A stretch of 18,036 nt of DNA, taken from assembly GCA_964644025.1 (NCBI GenBank), contig CAZXVW010000072.1:1-18036 (forward strand), given 5' to 3'. The notes beneath the pieces are model-generated. The model was not told where the DNA came from and did no database searches. It was given only the letters and a program-made list of their open reading frames with translations. The DNA comes from CAZXVW01 sp964644025 (GTDB taxonomy: Bacteria; Acidobacteriota; Terriglobia; Bryobacterales; Bryobacteraceae). This document shows positions 1-7,869 of the stretch, piece after piece (positions within the stretch are counted from its first letter, which is position 1; every line of letters starts with the position of its first letter). The translations under genes were made by a program, and so were the position numbers.

Positions 1-966
<966 letters not shown>

Positions 967-1097
967 ATAAAATTTACCCCGCACATGGAGCCGGTCTCGG
1001 CGATCGAGACGCGGTGATCAACCTCGCCGGCAGTGGCCCGTCAATATTCAGTTTCCGGATTTCGAGCCGTCTGCTCCGGCAAGCGGTTCCCCAGCTT
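967..1097 (+). other. 23S-5S internal transcribed spacer
   Basis: A 131-nt spacer separates the two rRNA genes. I see no tRNA in it. It holds one small hairpin (GTCTCG at 994-999 with CGAGAC at 1005-1010) that could take part in processing. The rest shows no recognisable structure. Confidence 0.7.
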
Positions 1098-1213
1098 TTG
1101 GGTGACCATAGCGAGGGGGTCACACCCGTTCCCATCCCGAACACGGCAGTTAAGCCCCTCAGCCCCGATGGTACTGCACGGGCAACCGTGTGGGAGAGTA
1201 GGACGTCGCCCGA
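1098..1213 (+). rRNA. 5S ribosomal RNA
   Basis: The core GACCATAGCGAGGGGGTCACACC and the later CCCATCCCGAACACGG and GGGAGAGTAGGACGTCGCC segments are typical of 5S rRNA. The ends were set by the terminal helix: TTGGGTGAC at 1098-1106 pairs along its whole length with GTCGCCCGA at 1205-1213. The length of about 116 nt is normal. It is the last gene of the rRNA operon, with a terminator 10 nt downstream. Mature ends may differ by one to three bases. Confidence 0.95.
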
Positions 1214-1223
1214 TTAAAAACAG

Positions 1224-1251
1224 AAAGCCCGGCCTCGCGGCCGGGCTTTTT
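1224..1251 (+). terminator. Rho-independent terminator of the rRNA operon
   Basis: An 11-bp perfect stem (AAAGCCCGGCC at 1224-1234, GGCCGGGCTTT at 1239-1249) closes a 4-base loop TCGC and runs into five T residues at 1247-1251. It sits directly after 5S rRNA, where an rrn operon should end. Confidence 0.92.
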
Positions 1252-1468
1252 GGTTCGGATGCGTATTCCGGGGCATGTAGATCAGTTCAGATCATGAAAC
1301 AAGTCAGCCTCGCTTCGCTCCGATGGTGATCAGCATCGTTCCGGAATCGCCATCAACTCCGCTGGAATGCGCCTTCCCCGGTTCTGCGAGGCGGACGAAT
1401 GTGGTCCAGAATTGGAGTCGCCGCCAGCGCCCGGCTGTTACCCTCGGCGCCCCGACAAGGAACCCATC

Positions 1469-3184
1469 CTAGATGGTTGTACCGGGTGAGTTGCGGAGCT
1501 GGTGCATCTGTTCGACCCGTTTCTCGATCTCGGCGGCCTTCTCCTCGATTCTGCGCTCCAGATCTCTCATCTTCTCCTCGAACTTCCGCATGGACTCTTC
1601 CGCGGGCCGCATCTGTTGCTCGTGGGAGCGGATCTTCGCCTCCAGTTCACGAATCTGAGCCTCCGAGCGGCGAATGGAATCTTCCTTGATGGAACGAATC
1701 TGCTCGGTGAGCTCCTTGATCCGGGCTTCGTTCCGGGGCTCTGCCGCCCGCTCCCGTCTCAGTTCCTGGCGAAGAGCGCGTAGTTGCTCGATGGAGGGCT
1801 GAAGCTGCTTGTGGACCTTCTCGCGGATCTGGTCGGCAAGCTGGCGAATTTCCTCCAGGGCGGGTTCCATCTCTTGCCGCATCTGCTGGGCAAGCTGGCG
1901 CATCTCCTCGTGATACGGCCGCATCTGTTCGGCCAGTTCACGGAGCTTCGGAGGGGCCGCCACTTTCGCGTCAGCATTCAATCTTGGAGCCGGGGCCGCA
2001 GTCGCTCCCGGAGTCTCCGGGTTCACCGATGGCGCCGGCGGGATGGGTGACGCCGCCTCGGAAGCGGGAGCGGGCGGCGCCGGTGCGGCGGGCGGGGCAA
2101 CGGGCGCCACCGCCGGAGCTTCGCCGGCGGGAGCAGCCAGAACGACAGCCGGTCCGGCGTGCACCATCGCGGCCACGGCGATCGCCAGCAGCACGACGGC
2201 CGCGAGGCCAGATGCTCTGAACTCATTCTGTTTCTTGTTGTTATCTTCTTGGATCAACATTTCCAATCTCGTGAAAATCTGTTTTCGATCGGCAGCCATA
2301 GCAGGCGCCGGACAGCAGCCGGACCGCGAGGAAGCCAGTTTCGCCAGCTTCGCCAGACAGGCCGCGTAAGGTCTTCGAGAACCGGTGCGGGACACCACCC
2401 ACTCGTCACAGGCAATCTCCCGTTCCAGGCTCAGCCGCTTCCCGATCCATCGCACTGCGGGGTGGAAGACCAGGAGGGCTTCCGCCAGCCTCTGCCCGAG
2501 CTTGGCCCAATCGTCGAGTCGCGCGAGGTGAGCCAGCTCGTGCAGCCAGATTGCGCGGGCCTCCTGCTCGGTGAGACAGGTAAGCAAACTCCCAGGAAAA
2601 AGGACGGCCGGGCGAGTGAGACCAGCCGTCACTGGAAGTCGAACCGCGCGGGAGGTTCTCAGCACGGGCGTTCGGAGTGATGGGAACTCGTCCGTCCAGT
2701 GGCGCAGCCAAAGCAGATACCTGCCGGAGACCGGCGCGGAGGCCGCTTTGATACGCCGCAGATGGCGGTAGCCGGCCGCCAGCCGAATGCATTGCACCGC
2801 CGCGGCCAGCAGGCAGCCGAGTAGCCCGAGCCACGCGAAGCTCGCCGCGGGGATTTCCAACGGAAATGAAACCGGAGGCTCCGTTGCCGGCTCCGCAACT
2901 GATTGAGAGTCCGGCTCCGCAAGGACCATCCACCCGGCCGAAACCGGTTCCGGCGCCGGGCCGCTCTGGCAAACACGCGTGGCGACGTGCGCGACGGGAA
3001 GGCAGAAGATGGCGGCGAGCGTTGCGTACCATACCGTGTAACGGGTGGCCGCTCTGGCTCCCGGGATGATCCGGAGCAGACACCAGGCGAGTACGGCGAG
3101 TACGGTTCCCTGCCAGAGAACGTTCAGTATGGTTTCCACTCCCAGGGAAGCCGCCGCGGCAAACAGGCTTGGCAACTCGGGCAT
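1469..3184 (-). CDS. BlaR1/MecR1-type M56 membrane metalloprotease with C-terminal coiled coil
   Basis: A 571-aa integral-membrane zinc protease of the M56 family, the partner of BlaI-type repressors: on sensing a signal such proteins trigger cleavage of the repressor. Hydrophobic segments lie at about 17-40, 48-70, 113-137 and 324-345. The protease domain between the last two has HELAH at 215-219 and the downstream ERE..CDE cluster at 254-261, which supplies the third zinc ligand. After the last membrane span come an Ala/Pro-rich linker (about 345-400) and a charged, Glu/Arg/Gln-rich coiled coil to residue 565. By BlaR1 topology this tail should lie outside the cytoplasm. No penicillin-binding domain is present (no SxxK, SxN or KTG set in the tail), so beta-lactam sensing is not supported. 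The ATG lies 4 nt after the BlaI stop codon with no clear ribosome site, suggesting translational coupling. Confidence 0.9.
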   Translation of the reverse strand: MPELPSLFAAAASLGVETILNVLWQGTVLAVLAWCLLRIIPGARAATRYTVWYATLAAIFCLPVAHVATRVCQSGPAPEPVSAGWMVLAEPDSQSVAEPATEPPVSFPLEIPAASFAWLGLLGCLLAAAVQCIRLAAGYRHLRRIKAASAPVSGRYLLWLRHWTDEFPSLRTPVLRTSRAVRLPVTAGLTRPAVLFPGSLLTCLTEQEARAIWLHELAHLARLDDWAKLGQRLAEALLVFHPAVRWIGKRLSLEREIACDEWVVSRTGSRRPYAACLAKLAKLASSRSGCCPAPAMAADRKQIFTRLEMLIQEDNNKKQNEFRASGLAAVVLLAIAVAAMVHAGPAVVLAAPAGEAPAVAPVAPPAAPAPPAPASEAASPIPPAPSVNPETPGATAAPAPRLNADAKVAAPPKLRELAEQMRPYHEEMRQLAQQMRQEMEPALEEIRQLADQIREKVHKQLQPSIEQLRALRQELRRERAAEPRNEARIKELTEQIRSIKEDSIRRSEAQIRELEAKIRSHEQQMRPAEESMRKFEEKMRDLERRIEEKAAEIEKRVEQMHQLRNSPGTTI

Positions 3185-3188
3185 TGGG

Positions 3189-3566
3189 TCACTCGGCCTC
3201 GTCGATCAACTTTCGGAGCTTTCGTAGCTCCTTCGAGCTGAGCTCCTCATTTTCCAATACGTTGAGGACCAGCAGTTCGGGGGAATTTTTGAAGAAACGG
3301 CTCACGACAAAGCGTACCGCGCTGCGCTGAGCATCCTCCCGCGCAACCAGCGGCTGGTAGACGAACGCCCGGCCGAGCTTTCTGTGCCGAACATAGCCCT
3401 TCCGCTCCAGGATCCGTAGCGTCGTCAAGACACTGCTGTAGGCCAGCCGCGAATCTTTCGCCAGGGCGTTGACCACTTCGCTCACCGTCGCCTCACCCCG
3501 TTGCCACAGTACGTTCATCAACCGCAGTTCAGCTTCGGTGAGCGTTGGAGATTTCTTGCGGGGCAA
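3189..3566 (-). CDS. BlaI/MecI/CopY-family transcriptional repressor
   Basis: A 125-aa winged-helix repressor of normal family length. The DNA-binding domain spans about residues 8-72, with the typical LTEAELRLMNVLWQRGEATV opening, the VLTTLRILERKGYV recognition region and a basic wing. The C-terminal half is the dimerisation region that carries the protease-sensitive site in the family. The start is a TTG: codons upstream do not match the family, and a good ribosome site (GAGAGGAG, 3576-3583) sits 9 nt before it. It is followed 4 nt later by the M56 protease gene. Two copies of a palindrome flank its promoter, which suggests autorepression relieved by the protease. Target genes other than its own operon are not evident here. 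Confidence 0.93.
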   Translation of the reverse strand: MPRKKSPTLTEAELRLMNVLWQRGEATVSEVVNALAKDSRLAYSSVLTTLRILERKGYVRHRKLGRAFVYQPLVAREDAQRSAVRFVVSRFFKNSPELLVLNVLENEELSSKELRKLRKLIDEAE

Positions 3567-3575
3567 CGGGCGGTG

Positions 3576-3583
3576 CTCCTCTC
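3576..3583 (-). promoter_or_regulatory. Ribosome binding site deciding the TTG start of the BlaI-type gene
   Basis: On the minus strand GAGAGGAG lies 9 nt upstream of the TTG at 3566-3564. No ATG or GTG has comparable spacing, so the TTG is the supported start. Confidence 0.75.
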
Positions 3584-3586
3584 ATT

Positions 3587-3601
3587 AAAGAATTAATATT
3601 T
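3587..3601 (-). promoter_or_regulatory. Putative BlaI operator, downstream copy (imperfect)
   Basis: Forward-strand AAAGAATTAATATTT matches the perfect palindrome at 3642-3656 in 13 of 15 positions. It covers roughly +3 to +17 of the predicted transcript, just before the ribosome site, a position suited to blocking initiation. Its centre is 55 bp from the other copy. Confidence 0.6.
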
Positions 3602-3610
3602 CCATCTCCA

Positions 3611-3639
3611 ACTTTATCAGCAGAGGTCCGGCATGTCAA
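3611..3639 (-). promoter_or_regulatory. Sigma-70 type promoter of the BlaI-BlaR1-type operon
   Basis: On the minus strand a perfect -35 box TTGACA (3639-3634) is separated by 17 nt from TAAAGT (3616-3611), four of six matches to TATAAT. The predicted start is near 3604, giving a leader of about 40 nt that includes the ribosome site. Palindromic operator candidates lie 2 nt upstream of the -35 box and over the start site. Confidence 0.72.
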
Positions 3640-3641
3640 CT

Positions 3642-3656
3642 AAATATTTAATATTT
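3642..3656 (-). promoter_or_regulatory. Putative BlaI operator, upstream copy (perfect palindrome)
   Basis: AAATATT-T-AATATTT is a perfect 7-1-7 inverted repeat in otherwise GC-rich DNA, ending 2 nt from the -35 box. A related copy lies 55 bp away. Family repressors bind such dyads as dimers, so this is the best candidate site. The sequence differs from the TACA/TGTA core known for staphylococcal BlaI. Confidence 0.65.
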
Positions 3657-3726
3657 CCCCTTCCACCGTGAGGGCGCGAGGCTGCGGACCCGGATCGCCG
3701 GGTTCGGCCGGCGGTAGTCAAGGTGA

Positions 3727-3755
3727 TTGACCAGCCGGGTGGCGGGCGATAGTTT
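3727..3755 (+). promoter_or_regulatory. Possible promoter of the phosphatase-like gene
   Basis: TTGACC (3727-3732) and TAGTTT (3750-3755) are 17 nt apart. A start about 7 nt downstream would fall almost on the GTG/ATG at 3762/3765, leaving little or no leader, and no clear ribosome site is present. This is weak, sequence-only support. Confidence 0.35.
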
Positions 3756-3764
3756 GGAATCGTG

Positions 3765-4892
3765 ATGCGAGTATCAAGAATCGTTGCCTTTTGGGTGGCG
3801 TGCTGCTGCCTGGCGCCGCTGGAGGCAGAGCGGCCGGAGCACGCGGTACTTTTCATCATCGACGGTCTGAGCTACAAGGCGGTGGAGAAACTGCCGCTGG
3901 TGAACTTACGGGCGCTGATCGACACAGGAGTGTACTACGAGAAGTCCTACAACGTGATGCCAGCCGACCCGAAGACGGGTGAGTGGACAAAATATTACAC
4001 CTGCTCGATTCCGAACCCGGTGATCCTGGCCGGAACCGCCATGCTGCTGCCGGACCAGAAATTCGTGCAGCAGTCATTCTATCCGAAGAGAATCACGGCG
4101 CACGTGGCGAATGCCAATTCCTACCGGTCGCTCAACGTGGGCTTCAACTTGAGCTTCATGATTTCCCGCAAGGCCGGCGGAACGGACGCCAAGGCGGTAG
4201 AGTGGGCGCTGCAATTCATGAAGGGGTGGCAGCCGGCGTTCCTGCGCATTCATCTGCAATCGACCGGCAGCGCGGGCCATGTTTCCCAGCGGGAGAAGGA
4301 CCCCTCCAAACCCTGACACCACAACATCTGGGCCGAGGGCGGTCCTTACTGGAAAGCCGCCGTGGAAGCAGACCGGCAGCTCGGCCGCTTTCTGGAAGGG
4401 CTGAGGAAGCTCGGGCTGGCGGAGAAAACGGTCTTGTTTGTAACCTCGGACCACGGGGAGGCCGATACGGGTGGACATCCGCCGGAGGCCGAAGACGGCT
4501 GGATGATGCCGCTGGTGATAGCCGGTCCGGGAATCCAGCAGGGCAAGCGCTTCCCGTATGCTGAGCAGATCGATATTGTTCCCACCCTCTGCTACCTGAT
4601 GGGCGTCAAGCCTCCGGCGAACGCCGACGGACGCATCCTGGCGGAGGCGCTGATGGAGCCCCCGGCGGAGGCCGCGCCGCGGAAATACCGGATTCGGGAG
4701 GTGAACCAGGTGCTTCTGGAGGGCCGGAAGGCGCTGGCACGTCTAAAGAAGCAATCGGGCGCTCGACCGGAAGCCGCGCGAAAGTTTCTGGGCATCGAGC
4801 AAATACTGCAGTGGCGCCAGCACGGCACGCTGGAGAAGCTGATCGAATATGACAGGGGAATATTGCGATCGTTGCGCGCGGCGTCTCAGTGA
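3765..4892 (+). pseudogene. Secreted alkaline-phosphatase-fold (sulfatase/phosphodiesterase-like) protein with in-frame TGA
   Basis: The two halves, 3765-4313 and 4317-4892, are in the same reading frame and separated by a single TGA at 4314-4316. Together they would make about 375 aa. The N-terminus has a signal peptide (hydrophobic core, likely cut near LEA|ERP, residue 21). The mature part begins VLFIIDG, whose Asp33 fits the first metal ligand of this superfamily. The downstream half carries VTSDHG (Asp229, His230) and a later GGHPP (His238), followed by the usual PLVIAGPGI segment. Metal sites are therefore spread over both halves, and the upstream half alone should be inactive. Substrate cannot be told. 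ATG 3765 was chosen over the adjacent GTG at 3762. The TGA could be a nonsense mutation, a sequencing error or, less likely, a recoded codon. The gene is divergent from the BlaI-type operon. Confidence 0.8.
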
Positions 4893-4904
4893 GGGTGCGG
4901 CATG

Positions 4905-4955
4905 AGCCGGCCGGCTTCCGGGCTGCCCTGAAAAGAGGGGGATGGCTTGCCATCC
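4905..4955. repeat. Two short perfect palindromes after the phosphatase-like gene
   Basis: AGCCGGCCGGCT at 4905-4916 is a 12-nt palindrome. GGATGGC at 4940-4946 pairs with GCCATCC at 4949-4955 around TT. Neither is followed by a T run, so neither is a convincing intrinsic terminator. They lie between the phosphatase-like gene and the SRP RNA gene. Confidence 0.4.
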
Positions 4956-5045
4956 GGGCGGGATTCATTGGCGCCTCTGCGGTATCTGTTGCTGCGAGTA
5001 GCGCCTGGACCCAGGCAGCGCCAGGCCCGTGCTAGGATAGAGAAT

Positions 5046-5154
5046 TGTCAGGCCTCGGGCTTCGTGCAACGGGCGGCCGCGAATCCCGCCAGGTCCGGAA
5101 GGAAGCAACGGTAGTGGTGCGGCTCGTGTGCCGCGGATCACCCGGGGTCTGGCA
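5046..5154 (+). ncRNA. ffs: Signal recognition particle RNA (4.5S, small bacterial type)
   Basis: The RNA scaffold that binds Ffh (SRP54) for co-translational targeting to the membrane. The hallmark domain IV segment AGGTCCGGAAGGAAGCAAC at 5091-5109 contains the GGAA tetraloop and the asymmetric A-rich bulge. Boundaries come from the terminal helix: 5046-5059 pairs with 5141-5154 over 14 consecutive pairs, including a few G-U. The length of about 109 nt fits the Alu-less bacterial type. A TAGGAT box at 5033-5038 is a plausible -10 with initiation near 5046; no clear -35 was found. dnaX starts 23 nt after the RNA and I see no terminator between them, an arrangement like scr-dnaX of Bacillus. 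Confidence 0.93.
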
Positions 5155-5177
5155 CTGAATCATCCGGCCTCATCTTC

Positions 5178-6875
5178 ATGTACCAGGTACTTGCTCGCAA
5201 ATACCGGCCCCAGGTGTTCACGGAGCTGATCGGGCAGGAGCATGTCCGCACGACGCTGGAGAACGCGATCGCCCAGGGGCGGATCGCCCACGGCTACATC
5301 TTCGCCGGGCAACGGGGGACCGGGAAAACAACGGTCGCCCGCATCCTGGCCCGGTGCCTGAACTGCATCGATGGGCCGACGGCCGCCCCGTGCGGCAAGT
5401 GCGCGAGTTGCAAGGAAGTGGCGGCCGGCAACTCGGTGGACGTGATCGAGATTGACGCCGCTTCCAACCGCGGTATCAACGAGATGCGCGAGCTGCGCGA
5501 GAGTATCAAGTACCGGCCCGCGCGCGACCGATACAAGATTTTCATCATCGACGAGGCGCATCAGATCACCAGCGAGGCATTCAACGCCCTGCTGAAGACC
5601 CTGGAGGAGCCGCCCGAGTGGGTCGTGTTCGTGCTGTGCACCACCGAGGCCCACAAGATTCCGACCACGATTGCCTCGCGCTGCCAGCAGTTCGCCTTTC
5701 GTTCCCTGGATTTTGCCGACGTCGTCGCCCACCTGAAGCGGATTTGCGAGCAGGAGAAGGTGGAAGCCGACGCGGAAACGCTGGCGGTGCTTGCCCGGTC
5801 CGGGGAAGGGAGTGTGCGGGACTCGCTTTCGGCGCTCGACCAGGCGATCGCCTGCTGCGGAAGCAAGCTGGAGGCCGCCGAGGTGCGGCGCCTGCTCGGG
5901 ATGTTTTCGCTCGAGTCGCTGCATGAGGTGACGGCGGCGCTGGCGGCCGGCGACGCGCGGCGGATGCTGGAGATCGTGCAGGAGTTGGAGCGCAACGGAC
6001 GGAACCTGCAGCATTTCTGCCGCGAACTGGCGCGCTACTTCCGCAACCTGCTGGTGGTGAAGGTGGCCGGGCCGGGCAGCCGACTGGTTGCGGCTTCCGA
6101 GGAAGAGCAGCAGCGGCTGGCCGAGATCGCAGGCTCGTTTTCCGAGGAGGACTTGACGCGTTACCTGCAGCTCACCCTGGAGCTATTCCGCGAGCTGCAG
6201 TTTTCGCTCCAGCCCCGGCTTCACCTTGAGATCGGATTGTTGCGTCTGGTGCACGCCGGGCGGCTGCTGCCGATCGAGGAGGCAATTTCGATGGCCGCCA
6301 GTGGCGCCGGTGTCAGTGCGCCGCGAGGCTCTGCGCCGAAGCGGGCGGCGAGCGGAAAAGCACCGGCGCGACGGCCGTCGCCGGAGGCACGTCGTTTCCC
6401 GCGCCCGAAAGCAAGGGGTGCTGCTGAGGCCCCGGCGAACCACGCGCCGGCCGCACCGGAGAGCGAGGCGCCGGTCGCGGAGCCGGAAGCGCCTCCGCGC
6501 GAGCTTACCGGCTGGCAAGCCAGGCTGCACGCGGCCGCCACCGCGAAGGGAATGACGTTCATCGCCGACGCTCTCGAGCACGCCGAGGTGAGGGAAGACA
6601 ACGGCGAGCTGCACTTGATTGGGCCCCGGGAGTTCACTCTGGCATTGCGGTCCGGCGACCTCAAGAAACTGGCCGAAGAGGTGGCCGGACGGCCGCTGAA
6701 GATCAAGGTCAGCACCGGGGAGGGGGTTGCCGCTTCGGCGAGCCCGGCCGCCGGGACGGGGGACGACGAAGAGCAGGCGGCGCGCCGGCGCGCGCTGGAA
6801 CACCCGGAGGTCCAGCGCTTCCGGGAATTGTTTCCCGGCAGTCAGGTGCGGGTGGTGCGAAATCTGAAACAATAG
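5178..6875 (+). CDS. dnaX: DNA polymerase III subunits gamma/tau
   Basis: A 565-aa clamp-loader ATPase that, with delta and delta', loads the sliding clamp and ties polymerase cores together. The AAA+ domain has Walker A GQRGTGKT at 44-51, the zinc-binding cysteines at 63, 72, 75 and 78, Walker B IIDEAH at 123-128 and the SRC arginine-finger motif at 167-169. Domains II-III run to about residue 365. A long Ala/Pro/Arg-rich linker follows (about 375-440), then a C-terminal domain, so a tau-length product is made. I see no A-tract slippery heptamer of the E. coli type, so a frameshifted gamma form is not supported. ATG 5178 fits the family opening MYQVLARKYRP, yet no ribosome site precedes it; the 23 nt before it directly follow the SRP RNA. 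Confidence 0.96.
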   Translation: MYQVLARKYRPQVFTELIGQEHVRTTLENAIAQGRIAHGYIFAGQRGTGKTTVARILARCLNCIDGPTAAPCGKCASCKEVAAGNSVDVIEIDAASNRGINEMRELRESIKYRPARDRYKIFIIDEAHQITSEAFNALLKTLEEPPEWVVFVLCTTEAHKIPTTIASRCQQFAFRSLDFADVVAHLKRICEQEKVEADAETLAVLARSGEGSVRDSLSALDQAIACCGSKLEAAEVRRLLGMFSLESLHEVTAALAAGDARRMLEIVQELERNGRNLQHFCRELARYFRNLLVVKVAGPGSRLVAASEEEQQRLAEIAGSFSEEDLTRYLQLTLELFRELQFSLQPRLHLEIGLLRLVHAGRLLPIEEAISMAASGAGVSAPRGSAPKRAASGKAPARRPSPEARRFPRPKARGAAEAPANHAPAAPESEAPVAEPEAPPRELTGWQARLHAAATAKGMTFIADALEHAEVREDNGELHLIGPREFTLALRSGDLKKLAEEVAGRPLKIKVSTGEGVAASASPAAGTGDDEEQAARRRALEHPEVQRFRELFPGSQVRVVRNLKQ

Positions 6876-6900
6876 AGAGGGGTGGGCGGGCCTCTGGAGA

Positions 6901-6905
6901 AGGAG
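6901..6905 (+). promoter_or_regulatory. Ribosome binding site deciding the ybaB start
   Basis: AGGAG lies 6 nt before ATG 6912. An in-frame GTG at 6882 would add ten residues absent from the family and has no such site, so 6912 is preferred. Confidence 0.75.
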
Positions 6906-6911
6906 ACACAG

Positions 6912-7220
6912 ATGAGACTTCCCGGCAATATGCAGCAGATGATGAAGCAGGCCCAGCAGATGCAGGAACGCCTGCAAGAGGAAATCTCCCAGATCCGGGT
7001 GGAAGCTTCCGCCGGCGGGGGGATGGTCACCGTCAAGATGGACGGCCAGAAGAAAGTGCTGGGCGTCACCATTGACCCGGAAGTGGCCAGCGACATCGAG
7101 ATGCTCCAAGACATGGTGATGGCGGCGTTCAACGAGGCGGCCAAGCGGGTGGACGAAGAAGCCAAACAGAAGATGGGCGGCATGCTCGGGGGACTGGGGC
7201 TTCCCCCGGGAATGTTTTAG
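6912..7220 (+). CDS. YbaB/EbfC family nucleoid-associated protein
   Basis: A 102-aa DNA-binding protein of the YbaB/EbfC family; such proteins form tweezer-shaped dimers and coat the nucleoid. The N-terminal helix is Met/Gln-rich (NMQQMMKQAQQMQERL). The central beta part GGGMVTVKMDGQKKVLGVTI is the conserved family core, and the C-terminus ends in a Gly/Met-rich GGMLGGLGLPPGMF tail. The length is normal. It lies 36 nt after dnaX and 17 nt before recR; this dnaX-ybaB-recR order is widespread and points to one transcript. Its link to RecR-dependent repair is contextual only. Confidence 0.95.
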   Translation: MRLPGNMQQMMKQAQQMQERLQEEISQIRVEASAGGGMVTVKMDGQKKVLGVTIDPEVASDIEMLQDMVMAAFNEAAKRVDEEAKQKMGGMLGGLGLPPGMF

Positions 7221-7237
7221 CCGTAGCGGCGGTTTCC

Positions 7238-7837
7238 ATGCCCGACTTTGCTGAACCGCTGGCCAACCTGATCCAGGAATTCAAACGCCTGCCCGGCATC
7301 GGGCAGAAATCCGCGCAGCGACTTGCCTTCCACGTTTTGCGGGCGGACCGCTCCGAAGCCGAGCGCCTCGCCCAGGCGTTGCTCGATGTCAAGGACAAGC
7401 TTGGACTCTGCGCGGTCTGCAATAACATCAGCGACGCCGAGCTTTGCCCCTACTGCCGGGATCCGCAGCGGGACCGCTCGCAGATCTGCGTGGTCGAGGA
7501 GCCGCACAACATCGTGCCGATCGAGACCACCCGGACCTACACGGGGCTGTACCATGTCTTGCACGGCGCCATTTCCCCATTGCGAGGGATCGGCCCCGAG
7601 CAGTTGAAGATCAAAAGCCTGCTCACCCGGCTCGAATCCGGTGAGGTGCGCGAAGTGATTCTGGCCACGAATCCGACCGTGGAGGGAGAGGCGACGGCGG
7701 CGTACCTGTCCCGGCTGCTCAAGCCGCTCGGGTTGCGCGTCACCCGGATCGCGATGGGGATTCCGGTGGGCAGCGACCTGGAATTTGCCGACGAAGTGAC
7801 CATGTCCAAGTCGCTGGAGAACCGCCGGGAGCTGTAA
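7238..7837 (+). CDS. recR: Recombination mediator protein RecR
   Basis: A 199-aa RecR, which with RecO (and RecF) loads RecA on SSB-coated DNA at gaps. The order of domains is standard: a helix-hairpin-helix near residues 9-29 (LPGIGQKSAQRLAFH), a four-cysteine zinc finger (58, 61, 70, 73), a Toprim domain from about 81 with the VVEEP acidic motif, the GLYHVLHGAISPLRGIGP signature at 103-120, and a C-terminal GIPVGSDLEFADEVT. The length matches the family. The ATG is preceded only by a weak GGCGG. It is the last gene of the SRP RNA-dnaX-ybaB-recR block and converges on the glycosyltransferase genes. Confidence 0.97.
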   Translation: MPDFAEPLANLIQEFKRLPGIGQKSAQRLAFHVLRADRSEAERLAQALLDVKDKLGLCAVCNNISDAELCPYCRDPQRDRSQICVVEEPHNIVPIETTRTYTGLYHVLHGAISPLRGIGPEQLKIKSLLTRLESGEVREVILATNPTVEGEATAAYLSRLLKPLGLRVTRIAMGIPVGSDLEFADEVTMSKSLENRREL

Positions 7838-7840
7838 CGG

Positions 7841-7869
7841 CGCCGCGAACCGCTATGGCGGCGGGTTTT
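7841..7869 (+). terminator. Possible terminator after recR
   Basis: CGCCGC at 7841-7846 pairs with GCGGCG at 7858-7863 around an 11-nt loop, and TTTT follows at 7866-7869. The stem is short and the U tract modest. It overlaps the 3' end of the convergent membrane-protein gene. Confidence 0.35.

Noticed and set aside
967..1097. tRNA in the 23S-5S spacer
   Set aside because: No cloverleaf, T-loop GTTCGAATC-type sequence or acceptor stem can be drawn.
4905..4955. Palindromes after the phosphatase-like gene as a terminator
   Set aside because: No T run follows either hairpin, so only their presence is recorded.
5160..6014. Long antisense frames opposite dnaX, the M20 gene and others
   Set aside because: They are by-products of high-GC codon use; they lack family motifs, while the opposite strand encodes clear proteins.
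6340..6370. Possible programmed frameshift in dnaX (GGAAAAGC)
   Set aside because: It is not an in-frame A-AAA-AAG type slippery heptamer and has no convincing downstream stem or upstream ribosome-like stimulator.
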